Origin: Paraburkholderia tropica
GTDB lineage: Bacteria > Pseudomonadota > Gammaproteobacteria > Burkholderiales > Burkholderiaceae
Reading direction: 5' to 3'
Assembly (NCBI RefSeq): GCF_900109265.1
Contig: NZ_FNZM01000017.1
Span: 124,001 to 188,000 of the forward strand
Length of the DNA stretch: 64,000 nucleotides
The translations under genes were made by a program, and so were the position numbers. Numbering within the stretch: the stretch's first letter is position 1; every line of letters starts with the position of its first letter. The notes under the pieces are model-generated. The model did no database searches, was not told the DNA's origin, and saw nothing but the letters and a program-made list of their open reading frames with translations. Positions 45,047 to 53,551 of this stretch are shown one piece after another.

Positions 45047-45781
45047 ATGCAGGCTACCCAAACCACCGCCAGCGCGCTTTCGTATCCCGCCGTCCGCACG
45101 AACCGCCGGGTCGTGACCGCGAGCGCGATCGTCATCGCGCTTCACGCCGCGCTCATCGCCGTCGTGCTCATGAAACGCGACGCCGTCACGCCGGTCGCGC
45201 TCGAATCGCAAACGATCACCGCCGAGCTGATCAAGCCCGAACCGGTTGCCGCACCCGCCGCGATCCAGTCCACGCCCACCCCGCCGCCGCCCAAACCGGT
45301 GCCGGTCAAGCGCGAAAAGCCCAAGGTCCAGCCCAAGCCGAAGCCCACGCCCACTCCGCCGCTGCCGGTCGCCGACGCGCCCTCGCAGCACGTCGTGGAA
45401 ACGCCCGCTCCGTCGCAGCCTGCGCCACCCGCGCCGACGCCGCCGGCTCCGGCCGCTCAGGCCGCGCCCGCGGTCGGCAAGCCGACCATGGCCCTGACGG
45501 CGCCGAAGAACGTGTCGCACCTGGAGTGCAACATCGTCAAGCCCGACTACCCGACGCTCTCGCGCCGCCGGGGCGAAACCGGCACGGCCTATGTCCACTT
45601 CGTGGTGGGCTTGACCGGAAAGATCGAGAATATCGAACTGAAGAAGAGCAGCGGCTACAGCCGTCTCGACGACGCCGCGATGGGCGCCATGCGCGACAGC
45701 TCGTGCAAGCCGTACCTGGAGGACGGCCAGCCCGTGCGCGCCGCCTACACGCAGCCTTTCGGTTTCACCCTCGACGATTGA
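45047..45781 (+). CDS. tonB: TonB energy transducer
   Basis: 244 residues: a short cytoplasmic N-terminus, membrane anchor VTASAIVIALHAALIAVVLM, a ~110-residue periplasmic Pro/Lys-rich spacer (PVPVKREKPKVQPKPKPTP), and a C-terminal TonB domain (VKPDYPTLSRRRGETGTAYV, SSGYSRLDDAAMGAMRDSSC). It carries ExbBD-derived energy to outer-membrane siderophore and haem receptors. ATG 45047. First of tonB-exbB-exbD. Confidence 0.94.
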   Translation: MQATQTTASALSYPAVRTNRRVVTASAIVIALHAALIAVVLMKRDAVTPVALESQTITAELIKPEPVAAPAAIQSTPTPPPPKPVPVKREKPKVQPKPKPTPTPPLPVADAPSQHVVETPAPSQPAPPAPTPPAPAAQAAPAVGKPTMALTAPKNVSHLECNIVKPDYPTLSRRRGETGTAYVHFVVGLTGKIENIELKKSSGYSRLDDAAMGAMRDSSCKPYLEDGQPVRAAYTQPFGFTLDD

Positions 45782-45859
45782 CGGCGCCCGGTGTATCGGC
45801 CGCGCCATCCGTCTGAATGAGAATCACAACGTTTAACGCATCGAATCAAGGAAAAAAGC

Positions 45860-46588
45860 ATGCAGAGCTACGGTATCGCCCACGTTTGGGCGCAAGGGGA
45901 TTTCGTCACACGCGGCATCGCGCTCGCGCTGTTGATCATGTCGGTGCTGTCGTGGTGCGTGATCGTCATCAAGGGCTGGAACGTCGCGCGCCTCAAGCGC
46001 CTCACGAAGAACGCCGAGCAGCAGTTCTGGCACTCGGACGACCTCGCCGACGGCGTGAAGAAGCTCGGCACCGGCACGCCGGAGGACAACCCGTTCCTCG
46101 CGCTGGCGCTCTCGGGCCAGGAAGCCGCCGATCACCATCACCAGACGCAACCGCATCTGCATGACCGCATGGACGTGTCGGACTGGGTCACGCGCTGCCT
46201 GAAGGACACGATGGACGAGTCGGTCGCGAAGATGCAAAGCGGCCTCGCGATCCTCGCCTCGATCGGCAGCACGGCGCCGTTCGTCGGCCTGTTCGGTACG
46301 GTGTGGGGCATCTATCACGCCCTGCTGACGATCGGCGCGACGGGCCAGACCTCGATCGACGCGGTCGCGGGTCCGGTCGGCGAAGCGCTGATCATGACGG
46401 CGTTCGGCCTGTTCGTGGCGATTCCGGCGGTGCTCGGCTACAACGCGCTCACGCGCGCCAACAAGACGATCGTCACGAAGCTCAACCGCTTCGCTCACGG
46501 CCTGCACGCTTTCTTCGTGACGGGCGCGCGCCTGTCGTCGACCACGGCGAAGAACGGCAACCTGCGCGTCGCCGCACGCAGCCACTAA
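45860..46588 (+). CDS. exbB: ExbB biopolymer transport protein
   Basis: 242 residues, MotA/TolQ/ExbB family inner-membrane protein with three helices: ALALLIMSVLSWCVIVIKGWN, then IGSTAPFVGLFGTVWGIYHAL and PVGEALIMTAFGLFVAIPAV, with a large cytoplasmic loop between the first two. Proton channel half of the ExbBD motor. AAGGAAAAAAGC ribosome-binding site before ATG 45860. Confidence 0.95.
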   Translation: MQSYGIAHVWAQGDFVTRGIALALLIMSVLSWCVIVIKGWNVARLKRLTKNAEQQFWHSDDLADGVKKLGTGTPEDNPFLALALSGQEAADHHHQTQPHLHDRMDVSDWVTRCLKDTMDESVAKMQSGLAILASIGSTAPFVGLFGTVWGIYHALLTIGATGQTSIDAVAGPVGEALIMTAFGLFVAIPAVLGYNALTRANKTIVTKLNRFAHGLHAFFVTGARLSSTTAKNGNLRVAARSH

Positions 46589-46606
46589 TTCGCGGAGGCA
46601 GCAAAC

Positions 46607-47026
46607 ATGGCGATGAGCCCCTTTGCCAGCGACGACGACGATGGCCTGATGAACGAGATCAACATGACGCCGCTCGTCGACGTCATGCTGGTTCTCCTGA
46701 TCGTTTTCATGGTGACGATCCCCGTGATCCGTCACGCCGTGAAGATCGACCTCCCGCACGCGAGCAGCGTGAAGGAAGACACGAAGCCCACGCAGATCAA
46801 CGTATCGATCGAAGCGGACGGCACGGTGCTGTGGGACGGCAACGTCGTGAGCGACGACCAGCTCACGGCGAAGATTGCGGCCGCCGCGCAGCAGCAACCG
46901 CAGCCCGAACTGCATCTGAACGCCGATCGCAAGGTGCAATACGAAAAGGTTGCGCAGGTGATGTCGGCCGCGCAGAGCGGCGGTCTGACGAAGCTCGGTT
47001 TCGTGACCGATCCGGCGCATCACTGA
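46607..47026 (+). CDS. exbD: ExbD biopolymer transport protein
   Basis: 139 residues. A short N-terminus is followed by the single helix NMTPLVDVMLVLLIVFMVTIP with the conserved proton-site Asp (PLVDV), and a periplasmic domain. 18 bp after exbB with GGAGG ribosome-binding site. Completes the TonB motor; two terminators follow. Confidence 0.95.
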   Translation: MAMSPFASDDDDGLMNEINMTPLVDVMLVLLIVFMVTIPVIRHAVKIDLPHASSVKEDTKPTQINVSIEADGTVLWDGNVVSDDQLTAKIAAAAQQQPQPELHLNADRKVQYEKVAQVMSAAQSGGLTKLGFVTDPAHH

Positions 47027-47068
47027 TGCGTTGATCTTCGCATCGTCGCAAGACGGAACGAAACCCGG

Positions 47069-47098
47069 AACGCGCGGCGCAGTTAGCCGCGCGTTTTT
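47069..47098 (+). terminator. Intrinsic terminator after exbD
   Basis: AACGCGCGGC and GCCGCGCGTT around GCAGTTA, then TTTTGTTTT. Confidence 0.9.
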
Positions 47099-47130
47099 GT
47101 TTTCGGGCCTTGTTTTCAGGGCTCAAAAGT

Positions 47131-47165
47131 AAAAGGCCTTCATCGTCAGATGAAGGCCTTTTTTC
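47131..47165. terminator. Second intrinsic terminator after exbD
   Basis: AAAAGGCCTTCATC and GATGAAGGCCTTTT pair around GTCA, with a T-run on one side and an A-run on the other, so it can act in both directions. The 310 bp from here to the LysR stop at 47479 show no gene. Confidence 0.88.
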
Positions 47166-47478
47166 GTGCGCACGCGGCGCATTCGGGCGGTGGCGACACT
47201 CCCCGACATTCGATCGGTTCACATCGGCACATGCGACTGCCGTGGTCGACACGGACTGCGCGTTCAGCCCTGAAGGCCCACTATGATAGCGGCCATCGAA
47301 TCCCGCTCAAGACCGGTGCTTGGCGAGACGGCTTCAATATATGCCTCTCGCCGCACGCCTTCAAGACTTCGCCCATTGAAAGTAACGATTGCCGGCCGCG
47401 CTTAAATGCCAAAAGGCAAAGACGTGACACGGGCGCGGAAGTTCGCAAAGCTTCGATCGCCTTAAGGCGTCGCGCGCC

Positions 47479-48537
47479 TCAAGCCGTTTCGATATTGCTC
47501 GGCGACTTCGTGCGCGGCAGGCCGCCGGTCGAGAGCGAACTGCTGGGTCCCTGAATGGCCTGCCCCGCCTGATTCTGCGCGGCGAGCGCGGCGATCTCGC
47601 TGCGAAGCGGACATTCCTGCTGAAGACTCTTGTCGGCGTCGAGCACTTCGACGAGGTAATCGACGAACGCGCGCACTGCGGGCACCATGCCCTGACGCGA
47701 GAGAAACACCGCATAAAGCTGCGGCACCGGCAGCGTCCAGCCCGGCATCACCGGCGAGAGCTTGCCCGAGCGCAGCGCGGCGCCGTACATCATCTCCGGC
47801 ATCGCAGCGATGCCGAGGCCCTGCAACGCGGCTTCGCGGATCGTCGTGAGGTCGGCGCTGATGAGGCGCGGCTCGTGTTCGTGCGCGTGGCGCGTGCCGT
47901 CCGGCGCGATCAGATGAAACACGTGACGGCCGTCGCTGGTGGGCGTGTCGAGCGTCTCGAAGCGGGACAGATCGTCGGGCGTGAGCGGCGGCGCGTTCTG
48001 CGCGAGCAGGCTCGGTGCGCCCACCAGCATCTGCTCCGTGCGCCACAGCGGACGCACCACGATGTTGGCGTTCTGCGGCGGTTCCGAGCGCACGCGCAAG
48101 GCGATATCGACCGAATCCTCGAACAGATCGATCACGCGATTCGTCACGCGCATCACCACCCGCACCTCCGGGTAGCGATGCATGAATTCGGGAATGATCT
48201 GCGAAAAGATGGTCTGCGACAGCGTGACCGGCACGCTCACGCGCACCGTGCCGCGCGGCGAGGAACGCAGCGACTGCACCACGTTCACGGCGGCCTGCGC
48301 TTCGGCGAGCATGGCGCGGCAGTGCTGATAGAACAGTTCGCCCGCCTCCGTCAGCGCGAGCTTGCGCGTGGAGCGCTGCAACAGACGCACGCCGAGCGAC
48401 GACTCCAGCTCGCTCACGCGCCGCGACAGGCGCGACTTCGATATGCCGAGCACCCGTTCGGCCGCCGAGAATCCGCCGTGCTCCACCACCTGCGAGAAAT
48501 ACATCAGGTCGTTCAGGTTGTGCGAATCGATTTTCAT
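47479..48537 (-). CDS. LysR-family transcriptional regulator
   Basis: 352 residues. The N-terminal helix-turn-helix is NDLMYFSQVVEHGGFSAAERVLGISKSRLSRRVSELE; the substrate-binding domain follows with LRSSPRGTVRVSVPVTLSQ. The C-terminal ~35 residues (SALAAQNQAGQAIQGPSSSL region) are a low-complexity extension. ATG 48535-48537 was preferred to a TTG eight codons upstream. Divergent from the pirin gene with 122 bp between; LysR-pirin pairs are common in Burkholderiaceae, so it probably controls pirin. Confidence 0.93.
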   Translation of the reverse strand: MKIDSHNLNDLMYFSQVVEHGGFSAAERVLGISKSRLSRRVSELESSLGVRLLQRSTRKLALTEAGELFYQHCRAMLAEAQAAVNVVQSLRSSPRGTVRVSVPVTLSQTIFSQIIPEFMHRYPEVRVVMRVTNRVIDLFEDSVDIALRVRSEPPQNANIVVRPLWRTEQMLVGAPSLLAQNAPPLTPDDLSRFETLDTPTSDGRHVFHLIAPDGTRHAHEHEPRLISADLTTIREAALQGLGIAAMPEMMYGAALRSGKLSPVMPGWTLPVPQLYAVFLSRQGMVPAVRAFVDYLVEVLDADKSLQQECPLRSEIAALAAQNQAGQAIQGPSSSLSTGGLPRTKSPSNIETA

Positions 48538-48602
48538 GTCGTCGTTCCAGCGATGGGACAATCCATTGCGATCAGGCGGTCAAACAGGCCAAATCGGCTA
48601 CC

Positions 48603-48608
48603 TATAAT
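48603..48608 (+). promoter_or_regulatory. pirin -10 element
   Basis: Perfect TATAAT in CCTATAATAGC, 51 bp before the pirin ATG. The -35 region is poor, as expected for a LysR-activated promoter. Confidence 0.6.
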
Positions 48609-48659
48609 AGCGGTTTGTTTCGCATATCGCGCAATTCCCATTTTTCCGAGGTGATATCC

Positions 48660-49541
48660 ATGCCGGCCATCCGCTCGATCGAACGCGTCTTTCCCGCGGT
48701 TCGCACCACCGAGGGCGGGGGATTCATCGTCCACCGCCCGTTCCCCACCCGTCAGTTGATGGATTTCGACCCGTTTCTGCTGCTCGACGAAATGGGGCCC
48801 ACCGACTACGCGCCCGGCGCCGCCAAAGGCGCGCCCGACCATCCGCATCGCGGCTTCGAGACGGTCACGTACATGCTCGCGGGCCGCTTCGGCCACAAGG
48901 ATTCGTCGGGGCAGTCGGGCACGCTGAATCCGGGCGACGTCCAGTGGATGACGGCCGGTGCGGGCGTGATCCACAGCGAGATGCCCGACCCCGAGTTCAC
49001 GCGCACGGGCGGCCGCATGCACGGCCTGCAGCTGTGGGTGAACCTGCCTGCGCGCGACAAGATGATCGCGCCGCGCTATCAGGAAATGCCGCACGCGAGC
49101 ATTCCGCAAGGGCGCTCGGCGGACGGCAAGGCCACGGTCAAGGTGATCGCGGGTGAATCGCTCGGCGCGCAAGCCGCGATCGAAACGCGCACGCCGATCC
49201 TCTATCTGCACTTCACGCTCGCGCCCGGCGCGCGCGTCGAGCAGCCGGTGCCGCACGCCTGGAACGTGTTCGCCTACGGTCTCGCGGGCAAGGCGCTGTA
49301 CGGCGACCACGCTGAGCCGATCGACGCGCAGCATATGGTGGCCTTCGCCGGCGACGGCGAGACCGTGACGATCGCCGCGCCCGCCGACGCCACGGAGCCG
49401 GTCGAAGTGCTGCTGATCGGCGGACTGCCGCTCAACGAGCCGGTGGTGCGCTACGGCCCGTTCGTGATGAACACCGAAGACGAGATCCGCCAGGCCGTGC
49501 TCGACTACCAGGCCGGCCGCATGGGACGCATCTCGCACTGA
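48660..49541 (+). CDS. Pirin-family protein
   Basis: 293 residues of a double cupin. The metal-site segment of the N-terminal cupin is visible in APDHPHRGFETVTYMLAGRF and the following MTAGAGVIHSEMPDPE, giving the His/His/His/Glu ligands. Bacterial pirins can be quercetin dioxygenases or regulators of central metabolism. ATG 48660 with a CCGAGGTGA ribosome-binding site. Divergent from LysR. Confidence 0.93.
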   Translation: MPAIRSIERVFPAVRTTEGGGFIVHRPFPTRQLMDFDPFLLLDEMGPTDYAPGAAKGAPDHPHRGFETVTYMLAGRFGHKDSSGQSGTLNPGDVQWMTAGAGVIHSEMPDPEFTRTGGRMHGLQLWVNLPARDKMIAPRYQEMPHASIPQGRSADGKATVKVIAGESLGAQAAIETRTPILYLHFTLAPGARVEQPVPHAWNVFAYGLAGKALYGDHAEPIDAQHMVAFAGDGETVTIAAPADATEPVEVLLIGGLPLNEPVVRYGPFVMNTEDEIRQAVLDYQAGRMGRISH

Positions 49542-49711
49542 GGCCGGCCAGCCGGTTGCCGGTTACGTCGGTCGCCGACCCCGGCCACCGACGCTAACCC
49601 GCAGGCTCACGCGCTTTTTGTCACAATGAGGTTTCACTGGCCGCCCGTCGCCCGCCGTATCGCGGGCGCCGCGGCCGTTCTCCGTTCAACCGTTCCGTTA
49701 GCGAGAAGCGC

Positions 49712-50110
49712 ATGACCGATTCCGTAGTCACCGCACACATCGGCTCGACCAACTATCAAGTCCAGTTCGACGACGGCACCCACACCTGGATCGCCGACGA
49801 ACCGGCCTCGCTCGGCGGCGGCGACCGCGGGCCCTCGCCCTTTTCGCTGCTGCTGTCGAGCCTGGGCGCCTGCACGTCGATCACGCTGAAGATGTACGCG
49901 CAGCGCAAGGAATGGCCGCTCGAAGGCGTGCGCGTGAAACTGTCGATGGAAACCGGCAGCGCGGGCACCATGATCGACCGCCAGATCGCGCTCGAAGGCC
50001 ATCTCACGGAGGAGCAGCGCGAGCGCCTCCTGCAGATCGCGAACGCGTGCCCGGTGCATAAAGTGCTCACGAATACGATCACGATCCGCTCGGGGCTCGT
50101 CGTCGCCTGA
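49712..50110 (+). CDS. OsmC-family peroxiredoxin-like protein
   Basis: 132 residues, OsmC/Ohr fold with the paired redox cysteines: one in LSSLGACTSITLKMYA and the second in NACPVHKVLT. Reduces organic hydroperoxides or a similar substrate. ATG 49712 is supported by the AGCGAGAAGCGC ribosome-binding region. 45 bp upstream of the DUF1857 gene in the same direction. Confidence 0.9.
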   Translation: MTDSVVTAHIGSTNYQVQFDDGTHTWIADEPASLGGGDRGPSPFSLLLSSLGACTSITLKMYAQRKEWPLEGVRVKLSMETGSAGTMIDRQIALEGHLTEEQRERLLQIANACPVHKVLTNTITIRSGLVVA

Positions 50111-50155
50111 AGGCGGCGCGCCCGGCGCACGGACATAGACACACAGGACGTTGCC

Positions 50156-50644
50156 TTGAATTTCGAACACCTTATCCAGATCAACGACCCGCAGAACCCG
50201 CTCGTCCTGCCGATGACACGCGACCAGCTCTGGGAAGGCCTCGTGCTGCGCGCCGAGCAGCCGCAGCTGTTCGTGATCGGCCTCGACGGCTGCACGATCC
50301 TCGCGCAGGAAGCCAACACGATGGAGCGCGAGCTGCATTACGGCCAGGCCACGGTGCGCGACCGCGTGACGTTCACGCTCAACGAGAGCGTGCGCTACGA
50401 CATCCTGCCGACCGCCGAACACGTCGGCGGCTCGCTCACGATGACGATCGAGGAACCGGAGGAGGCGCAGCTGTTCCTGCGCTTCGAGTACCGCACCACC
50501 CTGCCGGCCGCCGAAAACGAGGACGATCGCCAGACCTCGGAGATCGTGAAGTCGGCGTATCGCGAGTCGGATATCGACACCGTGCGGCTGATCCGACAGT
50601 ACGTGCAGGGGATGCCCGGCGAGCAGGACGCGCCGCTGCATTGA
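50156..50644 (+). CDS. DUF1857 (SRPBCC/START-like) protein
   Basis: 162 residues of a helix-grip lipid/ligand-binding-type fold, recognised by MNFEHLIQINDPQNPL, LTRDQLWEGLVLRAEQPQ-like MTRDQLWEGLVLRAEQP, and ESDIDTVRLIRQYVQG. The start is TTG 50156-50158 with ACAGGAC upstream; no ATG is available. Function unknown. Follows osmC closely, so likely the same transcript. Confidence 0.85.
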   Translation: MNFEHLIQINDPQNPLVLPMTRDQLWEGLVLRAEQPQLFVIGLDGCTILAQEANTMERELHYGQATVRDRVTFTLNESVRYDILPTAEHVGGSLTMTIEEPEEAQLFLRFEYRTTLPAAENEDDRQTSEIVKSAYRESDIDTVRLIRQYVQGMPGEQDAPLH

Positions 50645-50777
50645 GAATTTTGCCGATGCACGACGCGCGCGCGGAGGTTGCCGGGCGCGCGTCGACCTTG
50701 TTTTTCAAGCCTTATTTCACGCGCCACGCATAAAACTATCGGCACACGAATCCGATGAATTTATCGCAGTTGAAAAT

Positions 50778-50796
50778 GGGAACGATTATCATTTAG
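50778..50796. promoter_or_regulatory. Fur box upstream of hemP
   Basis: GGGAACGATTATCATTTAG contains the strong core GATTATCATT and matches the 19-bp Fur consensus at 13 positions. It lies 43 bp upstream of the hemP ATG in an AT-rich promoter. Confidence 0.72.
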
Positions 50797-50838
50797 AATT
50801 CATCCATCGAATCGAGACACACACAAGACGTCACGTTC

Positions 50839-51102
50839 ATGACTGAATTCAATCGCTCATCGACACTCAGCCTGCGCCGTAACGGTTCCGCGCTGACCGG
50901 CTCGCGACCCGCGAAACCCGTCACCGCCGCTGCCGCGCGCAAGAGTGCCGACACCGCCAGCACGGCAGCACCGGCCAGCAGCGAGCGAACGCTCGACAGC
51001 ACGGCCCTGCTGCAAGGCCGAAGCCATGTGAGCATCCTGCACAACGGCGAGACGTATCAGCTGCGCGCCACGCGTTTGGGCAAGCTGATTCTCACCAAGT
51101 GA
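50839..51102 (+). CDS. hemP: HemP/HmuP-family hemin uptake protein
   Basis: 87 residues. An Ala/Ser-rich N-terminal half precedes the HemP signature LLQGRSHVSILHNGETYQLR followed by ATRLGKLILTK at the C-terminus. In Burkholderia, HmuP helps activate haem-receptor genes under iron limitation. Here no haem receptor follows. The ATG is 43 bp after a Fur-like site. The longer N-terminus than the E. coli-type HemP is usual for Burkholderia. Confidence 0.92.
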   Translation: MTEFNRSSTLSLRRNGSALTGSRPAKPVTAAAARKSADTASTAAPASSERTLDSTALLQGRSHVSILHNGETYQLRATRLGKLILTK

Positions 51103-51574
51103 GGCAGGCAGATTTGTTGTAGTACCGAGTATTGTGGGGACCGCCTCCATCGAGAGGCGTTGGGCAGTAGCCAGCAACGACGGCTTGCACGCGAGATCTA
51201 GACCCCTTCGTGCAGACATCCTTCAAGCCAGCCGTCACAGCAAGCCAAGCCATTTTTTTGTTCTCACCTGTGATGACGGAGCGGCGCGCAAAGCGTGCCC
51301 GCCCGAGGCGAGCGCCGCGGCATGGTCCGCGGCGTTTGTCATTTCTATGGGGTATTTTTTTATGCCGCCTGGGGATGGCGAGCCAGCGCTCGCCTGCTTG
51401 TTCGACTGTGTTGCTCGGTACAGCGGCGATGCGTGAGCCGCGATTATAACCACAGCTCCGCTTCGCCGCGCGTAAACCCTGGCGGTTTGCTCGGTTACTC
51501 AGGGCAATCGTCGAGACGACTGCCGGAAACATCGATCGGCAGCCCTAAGCGAATCCGGGCAAGACCCGGCAATC
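51103..51574 (+). ncRNA. Candidate structured RNA region downstream of hemP
   Basis: 472 bp without a clear protein gene. Block 1 (~51116-51259): stem CGCCTC/GAGGCG (51142-51147/51154-51159), then a nested stem with GACGGCTTGCACG (51179-51191) pairing to CGTGC (51209-51213) and to CAAGCC-A-GCCGTC (51224-51236), then T7 at 51253-51259. Block 2 (~51273-51361): ATGAC/GTCAT (51273-51277/51338-51342) encloses GGCGCGC/GCGTGCC and CGCCGCGG/CCGCGGCG hairpins, followed by T7 at 51355-51361. GGCGAGC/GCTCGCC follows at 51377-51394. The T-runs are on the plus strand, so this could be a processed hemP 3' UTR, one or two small RNAs, or a complex terminator. A TATAAT on the minus strand near 51439-51444 and a 53-codon minus-strand ORF from 51253 leave the opposite orientation open. 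Confidence 0.45.
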
Positions 51575-51982
51575 TCACTCGATCCCGAGCGCCGCAATGC
51601 CGGCGCGCGCGATCTCCGCGTCCTGATCGGACTTCACGCCCGACACGCCCACCGCGCCGATCACGTCGCCATTCACGACGATCGGCACCCCGCCCTCCAG
51701 CATCGCCGTGAGCGGCGCGCTCAGGAACGCGGTGCGGCCCTGGCGGATCGCCTCTTCGTAGAGCCGGCTTTCGCGGCGTCCGAGCGCCGCCGTGCGCGCC
51801 TTGCCGGGCGCCATCTCGGCGCTGATCGGCGGCGCGCCGTCGAGGCGGCGCAAGAACAGCAAATGCCCGCCATCGTCGACGATCGCGATCGTCACGTTCC
51901 ACTCGTTCGCACGGGCGTGCGCGGCAGCCGCGTCGGCTACCTTCGTCACATCTTCTTCGGTCAGAACTGCTCGCGTTCGCAT
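51575..51982 (-). CDS. GlcG/HbpS-family haem-binding protein (DUF336)
   Basis: 135 residues. Family segments NVTIAIVDDGGHLLFLRRLDGA, SRLYEEAIRQGRTAFLSAP, GGVPIVVNGDVIGAVGVSG and DAEIARAGIAAL are all present. Proteins of this fold include haem-degrading HbpS and GlcG of unknown role. No signal peptide. ATG 51980-51982 has GGAGAG upstream, and a terminator hairpin lies immediately 5' of that. Position in the iron cluster makes a haem or iron role plausible. Confidence 0.88.
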   Translation of the reverse strand: MRTRAVLTEEDVTKVADAAAAHARANEWNVTIAIVDDGGHLLFLRRLDGAPPISAEMAPGKARTAALGRRESRLYEEAIRQGRTAFLSAPLTAMLEGGVPIVVNGDVIGAVGVSGVKSDQDAEIARAGIAALGIE

Positions 51983-51995
51983 ACGTCTCTCCGAA

Positions 51996-52033
51996 AAGTC
52001 AAAAACCGGGTGGCAAAGGCCAACCCGGTTTTC
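51996..52033 (-). terminator. Intrinsic terminator/attenuator just before the GlcG/HbpS-like gene
   Basis: On the minus strand AACCGGGT-TGGCC-TTTG-CC-ACCCGGTT is followed by TTTTTGACTTTT. It lies between the ftrD stop (52123) and the GlcG-like ATG (51982), with only ~10 bp between the T-run and the ribosome-binding site. It may end the ftr transcript or act as a leader attenuator. Confidence 0.8.
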
Positions 52034-52122
52034 GAGATTAACATCCGACGGCGCGCGGCGACACGCTGATCCCGCATATAGCGGCCGCGCGCGATGAAGC
52101 GCTTAGTGAACGCGCGCCACGA

Positions 52123-53541
52123 TCAACGCGTCCAGCCCCAGAACATCAGCCACCACGCGCTGTCGACCACCGCCAGCGCGAGCGCGAAGCCCACGAAAGC
52201 GAGTCCGCGCTGCCAGAAACGCGCGCTGTAACGGCCCGTCACGCGCCACGCGAGCCACGCGCTCCACAGATTCGTGATGACGAGAATGCCGATGCGCACC
52301 TCGGTCGCCCAGTCGAGCGGCACGTGCTCGGCGCGCAGCAGCGAAAGCGTCGTGGCCGAGAGGCCGAGGAACACGCCCGCGCCCGCGAGCGGAATCAGCG
52401 ACTGCGCGAGGTGATGCAGACGGCGCATCTCGAAGCGGCCGAGCACCGCGCTCGACGCCGCGAGAATCGCGAACAGGACCGTGCCGTAGATCAGCCCCGT
52501 CGTCATGATGTAGCCGACGATCATGGTGCCGTCGAGCCACGAGAACACGTCGTTCTGCGCCGGATAGTGCGTGAGCAGGAACCACGGCGCGTTGGTGTCG
52601 AGCGGCCAGGTGATGTCGCGGTCGATCAGCCAGCCCGCGAGCCACTGCTTGATGTCGATGAACCACGGCGAACCGGTCCAGTGGAACGCGCCGATCGCGA
52701 TGCCGAGCAGGCCGTACAGAATCAGCGCCGTGTCCCAGCCGCTGGCCTGGCTGTCGCCGAGTTCGACCACTTCTTCCGCCGGCGAGCGCCACGTCAGCGC
52801 GATGGCGTCGCGGTGGCCGCTGCAGCGTCCGCACATGTGGCACTGCGCGGCGCCCTTCATGTTGCGCAGGGGCACGAGCGGCGCGCAGTTCACGGGAATC
52901 ACGCGATGTCCGCCGTGCTCGCCGTGCGTGTACGAGTTGCGCCACGCGTCTTCGTCGACCTTGAAGCGGAACGGCGCGAGGCGCGCCAGAAGCGCAAAAA
53001 CCCCGTTCACGGGGCAGAGGTATTTGCACCAGACGCGTTTCTCGCGTCCGTACAGGAATCCGATGATCATCGCGCCGAGCGTCGATCCGCCCAGCACCAG
53101 CAACACCGCCTTCGGGTACTGGTAGACGCTCACCATCTGTCCGTAGATGGTGGTCAGGCCGAAGGCCACGAACGGCCAGCCGCCCCAGCGCATCCAGCGC
53201 GGAATCGCCCAGCCGCGCCCGAACTTGCTGGCGAACTCGGTGAGCGCGCCTTCGGGGCAGAGCACGCCGCACCAGACGCGCCCGAGCATCACCATCGAGA
53301 GCAGCACGAACGGCCACCAGATGCCCCAGAACACGAACTGCGCCGCGAGCGTGAGGTTGTTCCACAGGTGCGCCGTATCGTCGGGCAGCGGCATGACCGC
53401 GGGCACGAGAATCAGGAACGCATAGACCGCAACGACGACCCACTGCACGGCGCGGATAGCCGCACCGTGCCGTTGCATCCATTGGCCCGCCTGGGCCAGC
53501 TTGCCCCGCTTTTGCAGCGGCGGGGCCGATGCACAACTCAT
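52123..53541 (-). CDS. ftrD: FtrD-type 4Fe-4S polyferredoxin membrane protein
   Basis: 472 residues with about ten helices and NapH/NosR-like cysteine motifs: RVWCGVLCPEGALTEF, REKRVWCKYLCPVNGVFALL and AQCHMCGRCSGHRDAI. In FtrABCD it is proposed to accept electrons released when ferrous iron is oxidised before import through FtrC. ATG 53539-53541, 10 bp after the ftrC stop, with a GAGGGAAGCAG ribosome-binding site. Confidence 0.92.
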   Translation of the reverse strand: MSCASAPPLQKRGKLAQAGQWMQRHGAAIRAVQWVVVAVYAFLILVPAVMPLPDDTAHLWNNLTLAAQFVFWGIWWPFVLLSMVMLGRVWCGVLCPEGALTEFASKFGRGWAIPRWMRWGGWPFVAFGLTTIYGQMVSVYQYPKAVLLVLGGSTLGAMIIGFLYGREKRVWCKYLCPVNGVFALLARLAPFRFKVDEDAWRNSYTHGEHGGHRVIPVNCAPLVPLRNMKGAAQCHMCGRCSGHRDAIALTWRSPAEEVVELGDSQASGWDTALILYGLLGIAIGAFHWTGSPWFIDIKQWLAGWLIDRDITWPLDTNAPWFLLTHYPAQNDVFSWLDGTMIVGYIMTTGLIYGTVLFAILAASSAVLGRFEMRRLHHLAQSLIPLAGAGVFLGLSATTLSLLRAEHVPLDWATEVRIGILVITNLWSAWLAWRVTGRYSARFWQRGLAFVGFALALAVVDSAWWLMFWGWTR

Positions 53542-53551
53542 ACTGCTTCCC

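Noticed and set aside
47150..47554. 134-codon plus-strand ORF after exbD
   Set aside because: Begins inside a terminator hairpin and runs antisense into the LysR gene; no domain or ribosome-binding site.
51092..51532. 146-codon minus-strand ORF downstream of hemP
   Set aside because: Starts without a ribosome-binding site, overlaps the hemP 3' end, and shows no domain. A shorter 53-codon ORF from ATG 51251-51253 with AGGTGAG upstream remains possible and is noted under the structured-RNA entry.
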